Source: JACPRL01 sp035573715
Lineage (GTDB): Bacteria > Acidobacteriota > Terriglobia > Acidiferrales > 2-02-FULL-67-57
NCBI GenBank assembly: GCA_035573715.1
Contig: DATLZZ010000011.1
Span: 25,165 to 89,164 of the forward strand
Direction: 5' to 3'
Length of the DNA: 64,000 bases
In this document: in pieces, positions 34,454 through 45,193 of the stretch
Numbering within the stretch: position 1 is the stretch's first letter
Layout: every line of letters starts with the position of its first letter
Translations under genes and position numbers: made by a program
Notes under the pieces: model-generated
The model's input: only the letters and a program-made list of their open reading frames with translations
Told to the model about the DNA's origin: nothing
The model's database searches: none

Positions 34454-36874
34454 GTGACACTCTTCAACCGGGACAAAGAGCGCACCGACAGCAAGCGGCT
34501 GCCGATGATGCCCATCCGGGACGTCGTCATCTTTCCGCACATGATGACGCCGTTCATCGTGGGCCGCGACAGCTCGGTGCGCGCGCTGGAGGAAGCCCTG
34601 GCCGGCGAGAAGAAGATTTTCCTCGCCACCCAGCACGACGCTTCGATTGACGACCCCAAGCCCGACCAGATCCACCAGGTCGGCACCATCGCCACCATCG
34701 TGCAGAGCGTGAAGCTGCCCGACGGCAACATCCGGGTGCTGGTGGAAGGCGGCGAGCGGGCCCGCATCGTCAAAGTGGAGACCACCGAAGGGTTCCTGCG
34801 CGCGGTGGTAAAGGTTGTCACGGTGAAGGCGACGCCTTCGCCCACCCTCGACGCCGCCGTGCAGCGCGTCACCCAGCTCTTCGAGCAGTACGTGAAATCG
34901 AGCCAGAACCTGAACTACGACGCCATGATCAACATCGTGCGCGACACCGACCCCGCACGCCTGGCCGACACCATCGCCGCCAACCTGCAACTGACCATCG
35001 AAGAAAAGCAGGAGTTGCTGGAACTCTTCGACCCGCTCGACCGCCTGACCCGACTGGGCGACCTGCTGGAATTTGAAATCGAGAAGTCGAACGTCGACCG
35101 CAGCATCCAGTCGCGGGTCAAGCGCCAGATGGAGCGCGCCCAGAAAGAGTTCTACCTGAACGAGAAGATGAAGGCCATCCAGAAGGAGCTGGGCCGCGGA
35201 GAAAAGAACGAGCTGGATGAGCTGAAGAAGAAGATTGAAACCTCCGGGATGTCGAAGGGCGTGCAGGAAAAGGCGCTGCAGGAGCTGAAGCGCCTGGAAA
35301 TGATGCCGCCGATGTCGGCCGAGTCCACCGTCAGTCGCAATTACATCGACTGGCTGCTGGCCGTGCCCTGGAAGCAGCGCAGCCGCGAAGTGCGCGACAT
35401 GGCCAAGGCGGAGCGGATTCTGGAAGAAGACCACTACGGGCTGGAGAAGATCAAGGAGCGCATCCTGGAATTCCTGGCGGTGCGCCGCCTGGTGAACAAC
35501 CCCAAGGGCTCCATCCTGTGCTTTGTGGGCCCGCCGGGGGTCGGCAAGACCTCGCTGGGCAAGTCCATCGCCCGGGCCACCGGGCGCAAGTTCGTGCGGC
35601 TGTCGCTGGGCGGCGTGCGCGACGAAGCCGAAATCCGCGGCCACCGCCGCACCTACATCGGAGCCTTGCCGGGACAAATCATCCAGATGATGCGCAAGGC
35701 CGGCACCATCAACCCGGTGTTCATGCTGGACGAAGTCGACAAGATGTCCATGGATTTCCGCGGCGACCCCTCGGCGGCTCTGATGGAAGTGCTCGACCCG
35801 GAGCTCAACCACTCCTTCACCGATCACTACCTCGACGTCGAGTACAACCTCTCCAAGGTAATGTTCATTTGCACCGCCAACGTGCTGCACACCATCCCGC
35901 AGCCGTTGCAGGACCGCATGGAAGTGCTCCGGCTCTCCGGCTACACCGACCGGGAGAAGCTGGAAATCGCCAAGCGCTTCCTGGTGCGCAAGCAGCGCGA
36001 GGCCACCGGCCTGAGGGAGCAGAACGTCGTCTTCACCGACGAGGCCTTGCAGGAAATCATCGAGCACTACACCCGCGAGGCCGGCGTGCGCAACCTGGAG
36101 CGCGAAATCGCCAACATCTGCCGCAAGGTGGCCCGGCGAGTGGTGAAGGAAGGCAAGCAGTACTCCATCACGCTCACGCCGGAAAACGTCAAAGACTTCC
36201 TCGGCACCATCAAGTTCCGCGACCTGACCCGCGAGCGGAAGAGCGAAGTCGGCCTGGCGCAGGGCCTGGCCTGGACGGAGATGGGCGGGCAACTGCTGGG
36301 CACGGAAGTCACCCTGATGCCCGGCAAGGGCAAGCTGACGCTCACCGGCAAGCTGGGCGACATCATGCAGGAGTCGGCCCAGGCGGCGATGAGCTACGTG
36401 CGCTCGCGCGCCAGCCACTTCGGGCTGCCGGGCGACTTCTACCGCCACCTCGACGTCCACGTGCACGTCCCCGAAGGCGCCATCCCCAAGGACGGCCCGT
36501 CGGCCGGCATCACCCTGGCCACCGCCATCGTCAGCGCGCTCACCAAGATTCCGGTGCGCTCCGACATCGCCATGACGGGCGAGATTACTCTGCGGGGCAA
36601 GGTGCTGCCCATCGGCGGCGTCAAGGAGAAGCTGCTGGCCGCGCACCGCCACGACATTTCCACTGTGCTGCTGCCGCGGGACAACGAGAAGGACATGGAC
36701 GACATCCCCGACTACGCCCGCGACACTCTCACCATCAAGTTCGTGGAGAACATGGACGAAGTGTTGCAGCACGCGCTCGAGCGCATGCCGGAACCGCTGC
36801 CGGTTCACCTCAGCGGCGCCGGCGAGGTGGCGCGGGACTACACCCAGGCCGATCAGGACAGTGTGACCAACTAG
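34454..36874 (+). CDS. lon: ATP-dependent Lon protease
   Basis: An 806-residue AAA+ serine protease degrading misfolded and regulatory proteins. N-terminal LonA substrate domain (LPMMPIRDVVIFPHMMTPF), coiled-coil middle, P-loop GPPGVGKTSLGK, and a C-terminal protease domain with catalytic Ser in PKDGPSAGITLATA and Lys in LPIGGVKEKLLAA. It starts at a GTG immediately after the clpX stop, so it is co-transcribed. Confidence 0.95.
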   Translation: MTLFNRDKERTDSKRLPMMPIRDVVIFPHMMTPFIVGRDSSVRALEEALAGEKKIFLATQHDASIDDPKPDQIHQVGTIATIVQSVKLPDGNIRVLVEGGERARIVKVETTEGFLRAVVKVVTVKATPSPTLDAAVQRVTQLFEQYVKSSQNLNYDAMINIVRDTDPARLADTIAANLQLTIEEKQELLELFDPLDRLTRLGDLLEFEIEKSNVDRSIQSRVKRQMERAQKEFYLNEKMKAIQKELGRGEKNELDELKKKIETSGMSKGVQEKALQELKRLEMMPPMSAESTVSRNYIDWLLAVPWKQRSREVRDMAKAERILEEDHYGLEKIKERILEFLAVRRLVNNPKGSILCFVGPPGVGKTSLGKSIARATGRKFVRLSLGGVRDEAEIRGHRRTYIGALPGQIIQMMRKAGTINPVFMLDEVDKMSMDFRGDPSAALMEVLDPELNHSFTDHYLDVEYNLSKVMFICTANVLHTIPQPLQDRMEVLRLSGYTDREKLEIAKRFLVRKQREATGLREQNVVFTDEALQEIIEHYTREAGVRNLEREIANICRKVARRVVKEGKQYSITLTPENVKDFLGTIKFRDLTRERKSEVGLAQGLAWTEMGGQLLGTEVTLMPGKGKLTLTGKLGDIMQESAQAAMSYVRSRASHFGLPGDFYRHLDVHVHVPEGAIPKDGPSAGITLATAIVSALTKIPVRSDIAMTGEITLRGKVLPIGGVKEKLLAAHRHDISTVLLPRDNEKDMDDIPDYARDTLTIKFVENMDEVLQHALERMPEPLPVHLSGAGEVARDYTQADQDSVTN

Positions 36875-37059
36875 ACCCCGACCGCGGGGCTCATAAGGAG
36901 CTGAAGAAGGGCAAGGCCCACACCCCCGCTCGGGGGTTGGATCCGGAACGGTACCAGCCGAGAAGGGTTCATCCGAGAGACAACTGGAACAAGAACGCAG
37001 CGCCGTCCCGAGCTTCGGGACCGCGGCGCAAGAAAACCAACCGAGTCAGGAGAACTGCT
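36875..37059 (+). promoter_or_regulatory. rho leader with three short hairpins
   Basis: The 185 bp between lon and rho contain CCCCG-ACCG-CGGGG near 36880, a CCCCCGCTCGGGGG hairpin near 36927, and GTCCCGAGCTTCGGGAC near 37005. None has a T-tract. Rho usually autoregulates through its leader, so this may be a regulatory leader. Confidence 0.35.
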
Positions 37060-38373
<1,314 letters not shown>

Positions 38374-38386
38374 AGAGCCGGCTTCA

Positions 38387-38436
38387 GGGCTAAAGCCCAC
38401 AGATTGGTTCGACCTAATCGGTGGGGTTGAAACCCC
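38387..38436. terminator. Hairpins between convergent rho and cmk
   Basis: GGGCTAAAGCCC (38387-38398) shares the GGCTAAAGCC core seen at 23112-23163. GGGGTTGAAACCCC (38423-38436) is a second hairpin overlapping the cmk 3' end. Neither has a long T-tract; they may terminate in both directions or be dispersed repeats. Confidence 0.45.
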
Positions 38437-39127
38437 GCCCTTCCCTGAGACTCTTTGACTCTTCGACTTTCTTCTCCGCCAGGCGGACGATGACGTCGAC
38501 CGCGTCGTCGGCAGTCAGCGCGGTGGTGTCGAGGTAGACGGCGTTGGGAGCCTGCGCCAGCGGCGAGACGCTGCGGGTCGAGTCGCGCCGGTCGCGCTCT
38601 TCCACTTCCTTCTTGGTTTGCTCCAGCGAGCTTTCCATTCCCTGCTCGAGGTGCTGCGCGTGACGGCGCCGGGCGCGCTCTTCGGGCGAGGCGTCGAGAA
38701 AAACTTTCAATTCGGCCCGGGGAAAGACGACCGTCCCGATGTCGCGGCCTTCCATCACGATGCCGCCGGCGGCGCCGATGCGCTGCTGCTGCGCCACCAG
38801 CCGCTCGCGCACCGCGGGGAGCACAGCAATCAGAGACGCCAGCTTGCTGATCTCCGGCGTGCGGATGGCCTCAGTGACGTCGCGCTCATCCACAAAGATG
38901 CGCACACCCGAGGCGTTGCGCCGCAAGTCGATCTCGATGCGGCCCGCCAGCGCCGTTAACCGGTCAACGGCGTCGGGCGGAATCCCTTCCTCGCTTGCGC
39001 ACAGCGCCACAGCGCGGTACATGGCTCCGCTGTCGACGTAGAGGTAGCCGAGACGTTCGGCCACGGCGCGAGCAACCGTGCTCTTGCCGCTCCCCGACGG
39101 CCCGTCAATGGCGATAACGATGCTCAT
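38414..39127 (-). CDS. cmk: Cytidylate kinase
   Basis: A 237-residue enzyme phosphorylating CMP and dCMP with ATP. P-loop AIDGPSGSGKST at the N-terminus, YVDSGAMYRAVAL, VEGRDIGTVVFP and SPEERARRRH are canonical. I start at the ATG at 39127, which overlaps the mutL stop as ATGA; longer frames upstream run into mutL. Translationally coupled to mutL. Confidence 0.93.
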   Translation of the reverse strand: MSIVIAIDGPSGSGKSTVARAVAERLGYLYVDSGAMYRAVALCASEEGIPPDAVDRLTALAGRIEIDLRRNASGVRIFVDERDVTEAIRTPEISKLASLIAVLPAVRERLVAQQQRIGAAGGIVMEGRDIGTVVFPRAELKVFLDASPEERARRRHAQHLEQGMESSLEQTKKEVEERDRRDSTRSVSPLAQAPNAVYLDTTALTADDAVDVIVRLAEKKVEESKSLREGRGFNPTD

Positions 39128-41022
39128 ATCCGTTTGAACGCGCGCTGGATGTCGTGCAGGCTGTATTGCAAGACGATGGGCCGCCCGTGCGGACAGGTGG
39201 CCGGGTAGTCGGTGCGCGCCAGGCCTTCCAGCAGCCACTCCATCTTGTCCACGGTCAGCGGCATGTTGACCTTGATGGCGGCGTGGCACGACACCGTCGC
39301 GGCAATCTGCTGCCGCATCGACTCGAGCGACACCTGACGGGTTTCCTTCTCGGCGTTGTCGAAAATCTCGCGCAGCAGCCTTTCGATGCCGCCGGCGGCG
39401 ATGCCCGCCGGCGCGGCCTTGACGGCAACGGCGCGCGGGCCGACTTCATCCAACTCGAAGCCGTTGGCTTCGAGCTCTTCGCGCAGGCTCTCCCACAGTG
39501 TCTGCTGCGCCGCCGTCAGCTCCACCACCACCGGCGTCAGCAGCCGCTGGCCTTCAACCGTTCCCGAGTTGCGCGCTTTCAGGTGGGCTTCGAAGAGCAC
39601 GCGCTCGTGGGCGACGTGCTGGTCAATCAGCCACAGGCCGGAGTCGTTCACTGCCACGATGAAACTCGCCGCCACCTGTCCCAGCGGCTTCAGGTTGGCG
39701 AGCTGCGCCGCCGAGGGTGCCGCGACGCGGCGCGGTGCGAAGCTCGGCACCTCGCCCGGCGCGATCGGAGGAGCGGCGAAGGGAAGTCGCTGCTCCTGTG
39801 GCTCAAACCGCGGCGGCTCAAGCTCCAGCGGTTCCGGCGGCGGCTCCTCGAGCCGCAACGCCTCCGCAACGGCAGATGGAGGAGCGGGCATGCGCGGCGA
39901 CCGGCGGCGCTCGATGCCGCCCGGGCCGTACTTAACTTGCGCGGGCGGAATGAAGCGCGCCAGAGGGCGCGCCTGGCGCAAGGCATCGCGCACCGCCTGC
40001 TGCACGAACTCGTGGACAAAACTCTGGTGGCGGAAGCGCACCTCAAGCTTCTGCGGATGAACGTTGACGTCGACCTGGTGCGGCGGCAGGTCGAGAAAGA
40101 GCAGCGCCATCGGGTAGGCGCGCGGCGGCAGCACATGGCGGTAGGCCTCGCGCAGGGCGTTGAGCAGGATGCGGTCGCGCACGAAGCGCCGGTTGATGAA
40201 GATGAAAATCGTGTTGGCCGACGACTTCTGCACTTCGGGACGGGAGACGAACCCGCGGGCGGTGAGTACGCCGCCGGGTTCGGGCTTGGGCGGCTCGGGC
40301 GAAAACCAGATGTCAGGGCGCGCGACGGGCATGGGGGCGCTGATTTCCCCGATGTCGATGAGTTCGTCCACGGTGCCGCGGCCGAGCGCCTGGAAGACGC
40401 GCTCGGGGAGCGAGGCGACGGCGGGCGCGTCGAGGATGGTGTGGTCGCCGGAGCGCAGGATGAAGCTCTTGTCGGGATGCGCGAGCGCGTAGTGGGTGAC
40501 GAGCGAAGCGACGTGGCCGAGCTCGGTGGTGTTCGAGCGCAGGAACTTGCGGCGCGCGGGCACGTTGTAGAAGAGCGTGCGGACGGTAATTTGGGTACCG
40601 GGGGCGCAGCCGACCTCGCGCACGCCCAGCATCCGCCCGCCGTGGATTTCGACGTGGGTTCCGGCGGCGCTGTCATGGGGGCGGGTTTCGAGCACCACGC
40701 GGGCGACCGAGGCGATGGACGGCAGCGCTTCGCCGCGGAAGCCAAGCGTGGCAATGGCGAGCAGGTCGTCCACCTTGCGCAGCTTGGAAGTGGCATGGCG
40801 CTCGAAGGCGAGCAGAGCGTCGTCGGGGGTCATGCCGCAGCCGTCGTCGCTGACGCGGATGAGGCGCTTGCCGCCGGCTTCGACTTCGACTGTCAAGCGC
40901 TTGGCGCCGGCGTCGAGGGCGTTCTCGAGAAGCTCCTTGACGACGGAGGCGGGGCGCTCGATGACCTCGCCGGCAGCAATCTTGTTGATTAGATCGTCGG
41001 GGAGGATGCGAATCGCCGCCAT
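39124..41022 (-). CDS. mutL: DNA mismatch repair protein MutL
   Basis: A 632-residue GHKL ATPase that couples MutS mismatch recognition to strand incision. The N-terminal ATPase has ENALDAG, DDGCGM and GFRGEALPSIASV. A Pro-rich linker (about 370-430) precedes the C-terminal dimerisation domain, which ends in ACHAAIK and PHGRPIVLQY. The linker lacks an obvious DQHAxxER-type endonuclease motif, but DQHVAHERVLFEA is present and CPHGRP is intact, so endonuclease activity is plausible. Eight base pairs separate it from aspS. Confidence 0.93.
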   Translation of the reverse strand: MAAIRILPDDLINKIAAGEVIERPASVVKELLENALDAGAKRLTVEVEAGGKRLIRVSDDGCGMTPDDALLAFERHATSKLRKVDDLLAIATLGFRGEALPSIASVARVVLETRPHDSAAGTHVEIHGGRMLGVREVGCAPGTQITVRTLFYNVPARRKFLRSNTTELGHVASLVTHYALAHPDKSFILRSGDHTILDAPAVASLPERVFQALGRGTVDELIDIGEISAPMPVARPDIWFSPEPPKPEPGGVLTARGFVSRPEVQKSSANTIFIFINRRFVRDRILLNALREAYRHVLPPRAYPMALLFLDLPPHQVDVNVHPQKLEVRFRHQSFVHEFVQQAVRDALRQARPLARFIPPAQVKYGPGGIERRRSPRMPAPPSAVAEALRLEEPPPEPLELEPPRFEPQEQRLPFAAPPIAPGEVPSFAPRRVAAPSAAQLANLKPLGQVAASFIVAVNDSGLWLIDQHVAHERVLFEAHLKARNSGTVEGQRLLTPVVVELTAAQQTLWESLREELEANGFELDEVGPRAVAVKAAPAGIAAGGIERLLREIFDNAEKETRQVSLESMRQQIAATVSCHAAIKVNMPLTVDKMEWLLEGLARTDYPATCPHGRPIVLQYSLHDIQRAFKRI

Positions 41023-41030
41023 TTGTCAGG

Positions 41031-42824
41031 TCACTGCTTCTTCGGAGGCTTGAGGGAGATGCCAAGCTCGTCGAGCTGGCTCTGCAGGACGGGCGAAGGG
41101 GCGTCGGCCATCAGATCCTGGGCGGCGGTGGTCTTGGGGAAGGCGATGACCTCGCGGAGCGACGATTCGCCGCAGAGCAGCGCGGCGATGCGGTCAAGGC
41201 CGAGGGCGATGCCGCCGTGGGGCGGCGTGCCGTAGGTAAGCGCTTCGAGAAAGAAGCCGAAGCGCTCTTTGGCTTCGGCGTCGGAAAGGCCGAGGATGCG
41301 GAAGATACGCTGCTGGATGTCCTGGCGATGGATGCGGACCGAGCCCGAGCCCAGCTCCCAGCCGTTCAGGACAAGATCGTAAGCTTGGGAACGGACCGAC
41401 CCGGGATCCTTCTCCAACTTCTCCAAGTCGGCCTCGGCGGGCGAGGTGAACGGGTGGTGTGAGGAAAACCAGCGGTTTTCAGCGGCGCTCCATTCAAAGA
41501 GCGGAAAGTCAGTGACCCAGAGGAAATTCCATTTGCCCTCGGGAATCAGCTTGAGCTCGCGCGCGAGATGCAGCCGCAGCGCGCCGACGACGGTCGTCGC
41601 GGTGGCGTGGGGCTTGCCTTCGCCGGTGGGCACGTCGGACGGCACCGCAAGGATGAGGTCGCCCACTCGCGCTCCCGTAGCCTCGCGCAGCTTGGCGAGG
41701 CCGGCCTCGCCAAGAACTTTCCTGAGCGGCGAGTCGATTCCCTGCTCGGTAACTTTGGCGTGGTAGAGGGCGCGGCCGCCCTGGGCGAGGACAAACTCGG
41801 AGAGAGCGTCGAGCTGCTTGCGGGAGAAGCCGGCGGCGCCGGGGGCGACGATACCGTGCACTGGCAGGCCGACGCGCAGTGTCTCGCGCGCGTCGCCGAA
41901 TGCAGACGATACATCCGCCAGCTCCAAGCCGAAGCGAGTGTCAGGCTTGTCGGAGCCGAAGCGGGCGAGCGCTTCGGCGTGAGTGAGGCGCGGGAAGGGC
42001 GGTGAGCACTTCTGGCCGACGGCTTCGAGCACGGCCTGCATGACGCGCTCAATGACGGCGAAGACGCGGTCAGGCGTCGCGTAGGCCATTTCGAGGTCGA
42101 GTTGGGTGAACTCGGGCTGCCGGTCGGCGCGCAGGTCTTCGTCGCGGAAGCAACGGACAATCTGGAAGTAGCGGTCGAAACCGCTGATCATCAGAAGCTG
42201 CTTGAAGAGCTGCGGCGACTGTGGCAGGGCGTAGAAGTGGCCGGGGTGGACGCGGCTGGGGACGAGGTAGTCGCGCGCGCCCTCAGGCGTCGAGCGGGTG
42301 AGGAAGGGCGTTTCGATTTCGAGGAAGCCCTGGGCATCGAGCGAGCGGCGCATGGCGAGGGCAACCCTGTGGCGAGTCCGCAGGTTCTCCTGCATCTTCG
42401 GCCGGCGCAGATCAAGGAACCGATAACGCAGGCGCGTTTCCTCGCTGGCGGTGATTTCGTCTTCGATTTGAAAGGGCGGCGTGCGGGCGTCGTTGAGGAT
42501 GTAGACGCGCGAGGCCAGGACCTCGACCTCGCCGGTGGCGAGATTGGGGTTGGCTTTTTCGCGCTTTACCACGACGCCTTCAATGGCTACGACGTATTCG
42601 GCGCGGCATTCGTCGGCGCGCGCGTGGGCGTCGGGATTCTTCTCCTTGTTGCAGACCACTTGCGTGAGGCCGTCGCGGTCGCGCAGGTCGAGGAAGATGA
42701 GCTGGCCCAGGTCGCGGCGGCGGTGCACCCAGCCCATCAGCACAACGGACTTCCCCGCATCAGCGGCGCGCAGCTCCCCGCAGGTGTGGCTTCGGGCCAG
42801 TCTTCCTAGTGGGTCAAGTTGCAT
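41031..42824 (-). CDS. aspS: Aspartyl-tRNA synthetase
   Basis: A 597-residue class II synthetase. It has an N-terminal OB anticodon-binding domain (VVLMGWVHRRRDLGQLIFLDLRDRDG), class II motif 2 (FRDEDLRADRQPEFTQLD), a GAD insertion domain (about 290-420) and motif 3 (GIALGLDRIAALL). Length matches bacterial AspRS. Whether it also charges tRNA-Asn cannot be read here. Confidence 0.94.
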   Translation of the reverse strand: MQLDPLGRLARSHTCGELRAADAGKSVVLMGWVHRRRDLGQLIFLDLRDRDGLTQVVCNKEKNPDAHARADECRAEYVVAIEGVVVKREKANPNLATGEVEVLASRVYILNDARTPPFQIEDEITASEETRLRYRFLDLRRPKMQENLRTRHRVALAMRRSLDAQGFLEIETPFLTRSTPEGARDYLVPSRVHPGHFYALPQSPQLFKQLLMISGFDRYFQIVRCFRDEDLRADRQPEFTQLDLEMAYATPDRVFAVIERVMQAVLEAVGQKCSPPFPRLTHAEALARFGSDKPDTRFGLELADVSSAFGDARETLRVGLPVHGIVAPGAAGFSRKQLDALSEFVLAQGGRALYHAKVTEQGIDSPLRKVLGEAGLAKLREATGARVGDLILAVPSDVPTGEGKPHATATTVVGALRLHLARELKLIPEGKWNFLWVTDFPLFEWSAAENRWFSSHHPFTSPAEADLEKLEKDPGSVRSQAYDLVLNGWELGSGSVRIHRQDIQQRIFRILGLSDAEAKERFGFFLEALTYGTPPHGGIALGLDRIAALLCGESSLREVIAFPKTTAAQDLMADAPSPVLQSQLDELGISLKPPKKQ

Positions 42825-42833
42825 AAAGGCTAT

Positions 42834-42924
42834 GAAACCACAGATTCACTCAGATACACACAGATGAAGAGAAAGGGCTCTTATCTGTGTTGATCTGTGT
42901 TTACCTGTGTGCATCCGTGGTTCC
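42834..42924. repeat. Inverted dispersed repeat at the hisS 3' end
   Basis: A left arm (42834-42865) and right arm (42883-42924) are inverted copies of the dispersed ACCACGGATG/CACAGAT repeat, with a 17-nt loop that itself forms AAGAG/CTCTT. The right arm supplies the last codons and stop of hisS. Related single copies lie at 44489-44520, 46337-46366 and 63677-63708. Confidence 0.7.
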
Positions 42925-44475
42925 AGAAAGTTCTTTCACCATCTCCGCGTCGGAGATGGAGCGCTGAGCGCCGGTGGTCATATCGCGCAATGTGAATGTG
43001 CCGGCTTGGAGCTCATTCTCGCCAATAATGACCGCGTAGCGCGCCTTCAACTGGTCGGCGCGGCCGAGGGCCTTCTTGATTCTCATCTCCTCATAAGGGA
43101 TTTCGACCCTGGCGCCGGCGTCGCGCAGCGTGCGTGCAAGCTGCCGCGCACGTTTGTAAGCGGCCTCCCCCAGCCAGACGAGGAAGGCGTCGAGGCTCGG
43201 CGCGGCTTTGCCAGCTTGGGATTGTTGAAGCGCGAGGACGAGCCGGTCGGTGCCCAGCGCCCAGCCGATGCCCTTGGTCGGCGGGCCGCCCAGCAGCTCC
43301 ACCAGGCCGTCGTAGCGCCCGCCGCCGCACACGGCGTTCTGCGCGCCCAGGCCGGGGGCGGTAATTTCGAACGTTGTGCGCATGTAGTAGTCGAGGCCGC
43401 GCACAAGCCGCCAGTTGATTTCGTACTGGATGCCGCGCTCCGTGAGCTCCTGCTGGACTTTGGCGAAGTGGTCTCGGCAGGCATCGCAGAGGTGGTCGAG
43501 AATGCTGGGCAGCTTGGCGATGATGGGCTGCTCTTTTTCCAGCTTCGAGTCGAGCACGCGCAACGGGTTGGTGCCTATACGGCTGCGACTATCCTGACTC
43601 AACCTCTCTTGAACGTTGATCAACTCGCGTGTGAGGAGCAAAACGTACTTGGGCCGGCACTCGGAGCAGCCGATAGAATTGACGTAGAGTGTCACCCCAC
43701 GCAAGCCGCAGCGCTCGAGGAAGACCATGACCAGCTCGATGACCTCGGCGTCGATGGCCGGATGGTCGGAAGGGCCGAGGACTTCGGCGCCGATCTGGTA
43801 GAACTGGCGGAAGCGGCCTTTCTGGGGGCGCTCGCGACGGAACATCGGGCCGATGTAGTAGAGCTTCACCGGGCTCGGCCAGGTGTGCATGCCGTGCTCG
43901 ATGTAGGCGCGGCAGACAGAAGCGGTGGCTTCGGGGCGAAGAGCAAGTATGGAAGCCAGCATCACTTGGTGTGCGAAAACGCCCACACGGAACCTGAATT
44001 GATTCCACCCTATCTCTGTATGAACCGGAGGGTCCTGACCGAACTGTCTGGCGACCACCGTGTATTCTGTATCGAGAGCGTCAATCGTCGTTCTATTCTG
44101 GTCTGTGTTGGGAATTTCACCTTCCTTATAAGCGGCCTTTACATTTTGGAGAAACTCAGCCAGCCAGCCGATGAAGGTGCGGATGCGTTGTATGTCTCGA
44201 AAATCAATCTGTTCAGTAGCCAACCACGATCTGAGGGCTTCGATTCTGCCAGGCGCCTTGTCCGGGAAGGTATACATCTCTTTGGAGACGATGTCGGTGT
44301 CGAGGCCGACGGAGCGGGCGAAGACTTCGTACTCCTCGAAGATCGGCGGACGGATTTCGTGGAAGTTGTAGGCGGCGAAGACCTGGCGGGCGGTGTGCTC
44401 GACGCGGTTCCATAGAGCGGACTCGGGAGGCAGAATGTCCCGGGTGCCCTTGACGGCCTGGAATTTACGCTTCAT
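42901..44475 (-). CDS. hisS: Histidyl-tRNA synthetase with a ~96-residue core insertion
   Basis: A class II synthetase charging tRNA-His. KGTRDILPPE, motif 2 (GPMFRRERPQKGRFRQFYQ), the histidine-A-type LVRGLDYYMRT and the C-terminal anticodon domain are present. Residues 83-178 (SWLATEQ... to ...MLASILA) have no counterpart: in relatives the text runs from MYTFPDK straight into LRPEATASVCRAYIE. Without it the length is 428, exactly normal. The insertion DNA is AT-richer. The last residues (TTDAHR) and the stop lie in a dispersed repeat. Likely functional because the frame is open, but not certain. Confidence 0.88.
   Translation of the reverse strand: MKRKFQAVKGTRDILPPESALWNRVEHTARQVFAAYNFHEIRPPIFEEYEVFARSVGLDTDIVSKEMYTFPDKAPGRIEALRSWLATEQIDFRDIQRIRTFIGWLAEFLQNVKAAYKEGEIPNTDQNRTTIDALDTEYTVVARQFGQDPPVHTEIGWNQFRFRVGVFAHQVMLASILALRPEATASVCRAYIEHGMHTWPSPVKLYYIGPMFRRERPQKGRFRQFYQIGAEVLGPSDHPAIDAEVIELVMVFLERCGLRGVTLYVNSIGCSECRPKYVLLLTRELINVQERLSQDSRSRIGTNPLRVLDSKLEKEQPIIAKLPSILDHLCDACRDHFAKVQQELTERGIQYEINWRLVRGLDYYMRTTFEITAPGLGAQNAVCGGGRYDGLVELLGGPPTKGIGWALGTDRLVLALQQSQAGKAAPSLDAFLVWLGEAAYKRARQLARTLRDAGARVEIPYEEMRIKKALGRADQLKARYAVIIGENELQAGTFTLRDMTTGAQRSISDAEMVKELSGTTDAHR
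43942..44229 (-). other. In-frame insertion in hisS
   Basis: About 288 bp encode ~96 residues between the MYTFPDK and LRPEAT motifs. Hand counts give about 50% GC at 44041-44100 against 68% at 43741-43800. No intein splice residues (no HN at the end) and no stop. Edges are approximate; no clear target duplication was seen. Confidence 0.65.
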
Positions 44476-44488
44476 GCCAAGAGATTAT

Positions 44489-44520
44489 GGAACCATAGAT
44501 GCACACAGATGAACACAGAT
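44489..44520. repeat. Dispersed 32-bp repeat copy upstream of hisS
   Basis: A GGAACCATAGATG...CACAGAT...CACAGAT copy of the family seen at 42834-42924 and 63677-63708, 14 bp upstream of the hisS start codon. Confidence 0.7.
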
Positions 44521-44615
44521 ATAGACCCAGGGGCTTCCCGCCTTTGGCGGGATCTCCCCTCGCCCCGATTGAACCTCCGCCCTTCCCAAACAAGCTGGAG
44601 GCCAAGCGGAGCATT

Positions 44616-45134
44616 CTACCGCTTGGAGGCGGCCAAGTAGGAATCTTTGTAGCCGAGGTAGTTCTGGGAGTAGCGGCGGATGACTCTCAAATCGTCCTCA
44701 GTCAGATGGCGGCGGAACTGCGCCGGCGCGCCCATGAAGAGCGAGCGCGGCGGGATGACGGCGCCTTCAGGGACGAGCGAGCCGGCGGCGATGATGGAGC
44801 CTTCGCCGATCCGCGCGCCGTTCAGAATGATGGAGCCCATGCCGATGAGGCAGAGGTTCTCGATGGTGCAGCCGTGAAGAGTGACGTTGTGGCCGACGGT
44901 GACGTCGTCGCCGAGGATGACCGGGTGCTGCTCCTTCATCCCGTGCAGCACCGAGCCGTCCTGGATGTTGGAGCGGGCGCCGACGCGGATGAAGTGGACA
45001 TCGCCGCGCAGCACGGCGCGGAACCACACACTGGCGTCGTCGCCGATGGTGACATCGCCGATGAGGTCGGCGGAGTCGGCGATGTAGGCGCTCGCAGCAA
45101 CCTGCGGCGTCTTTCCGTTGTAAGAGAGGATCAT
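44616..45134 (-). CDS. Gamma-carbonic-anhydrase-like left-handed beta-helix protein
   Basis: A 172-residue trimeric hexapeptide-repeat protein. IGDVTIGDDASVWFRAVLRGD and the later IGMGSIILNGARIGEGSII stretches show the repeats. His64 (SVLHGM), His82 and His87 (VGHNVTLHGC) match the Zn/Co ligands of gamma-class carbonic anhydrases. Some family members lack activity and act as transferase-like proteins, so activity is not certain. Located downstream of mrp on the same strand. Confidence 0.85.
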   Translation of the reverse strand: MILSYNGKTPQVAASAYIADSADLIGDVTIGDDASVWFRAVLRGDVHFIRVGARSNIQDGSVLHGMKEQHPVILGDDVTVGHNVTLHGCTIENLCLIGMGSIILNGARIGEGSIIAAGSLVPEGAVIPPRSLFMGAPAQFRRHLTEDDLRVIRRYSQNYLGYKDSYLAASKR

Positions 45135-45193
45135 TTTCTAAGTCGAACGCGAGAAAGTAGCACAGCGCGCAATGACAGGCAAGAATGCCTGTT

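Noticed and set aside
35518..37059. Very long N-terminal extension of Rho through lon
   Set aside because: It is an alternate frame of lon; Rho begins at the GTG at 37060 with a good ribosome site.
39154..40992. 612-codon plus-strand frame opposite mutL
   Set aside because: Shadow of mutL; Arg/His-rich translation without domains.
43942..44229. Intein in HisRS
   Set aside because: Too short, no terminal HN plus Cys/Ser/Thr, and no splicing blocks.
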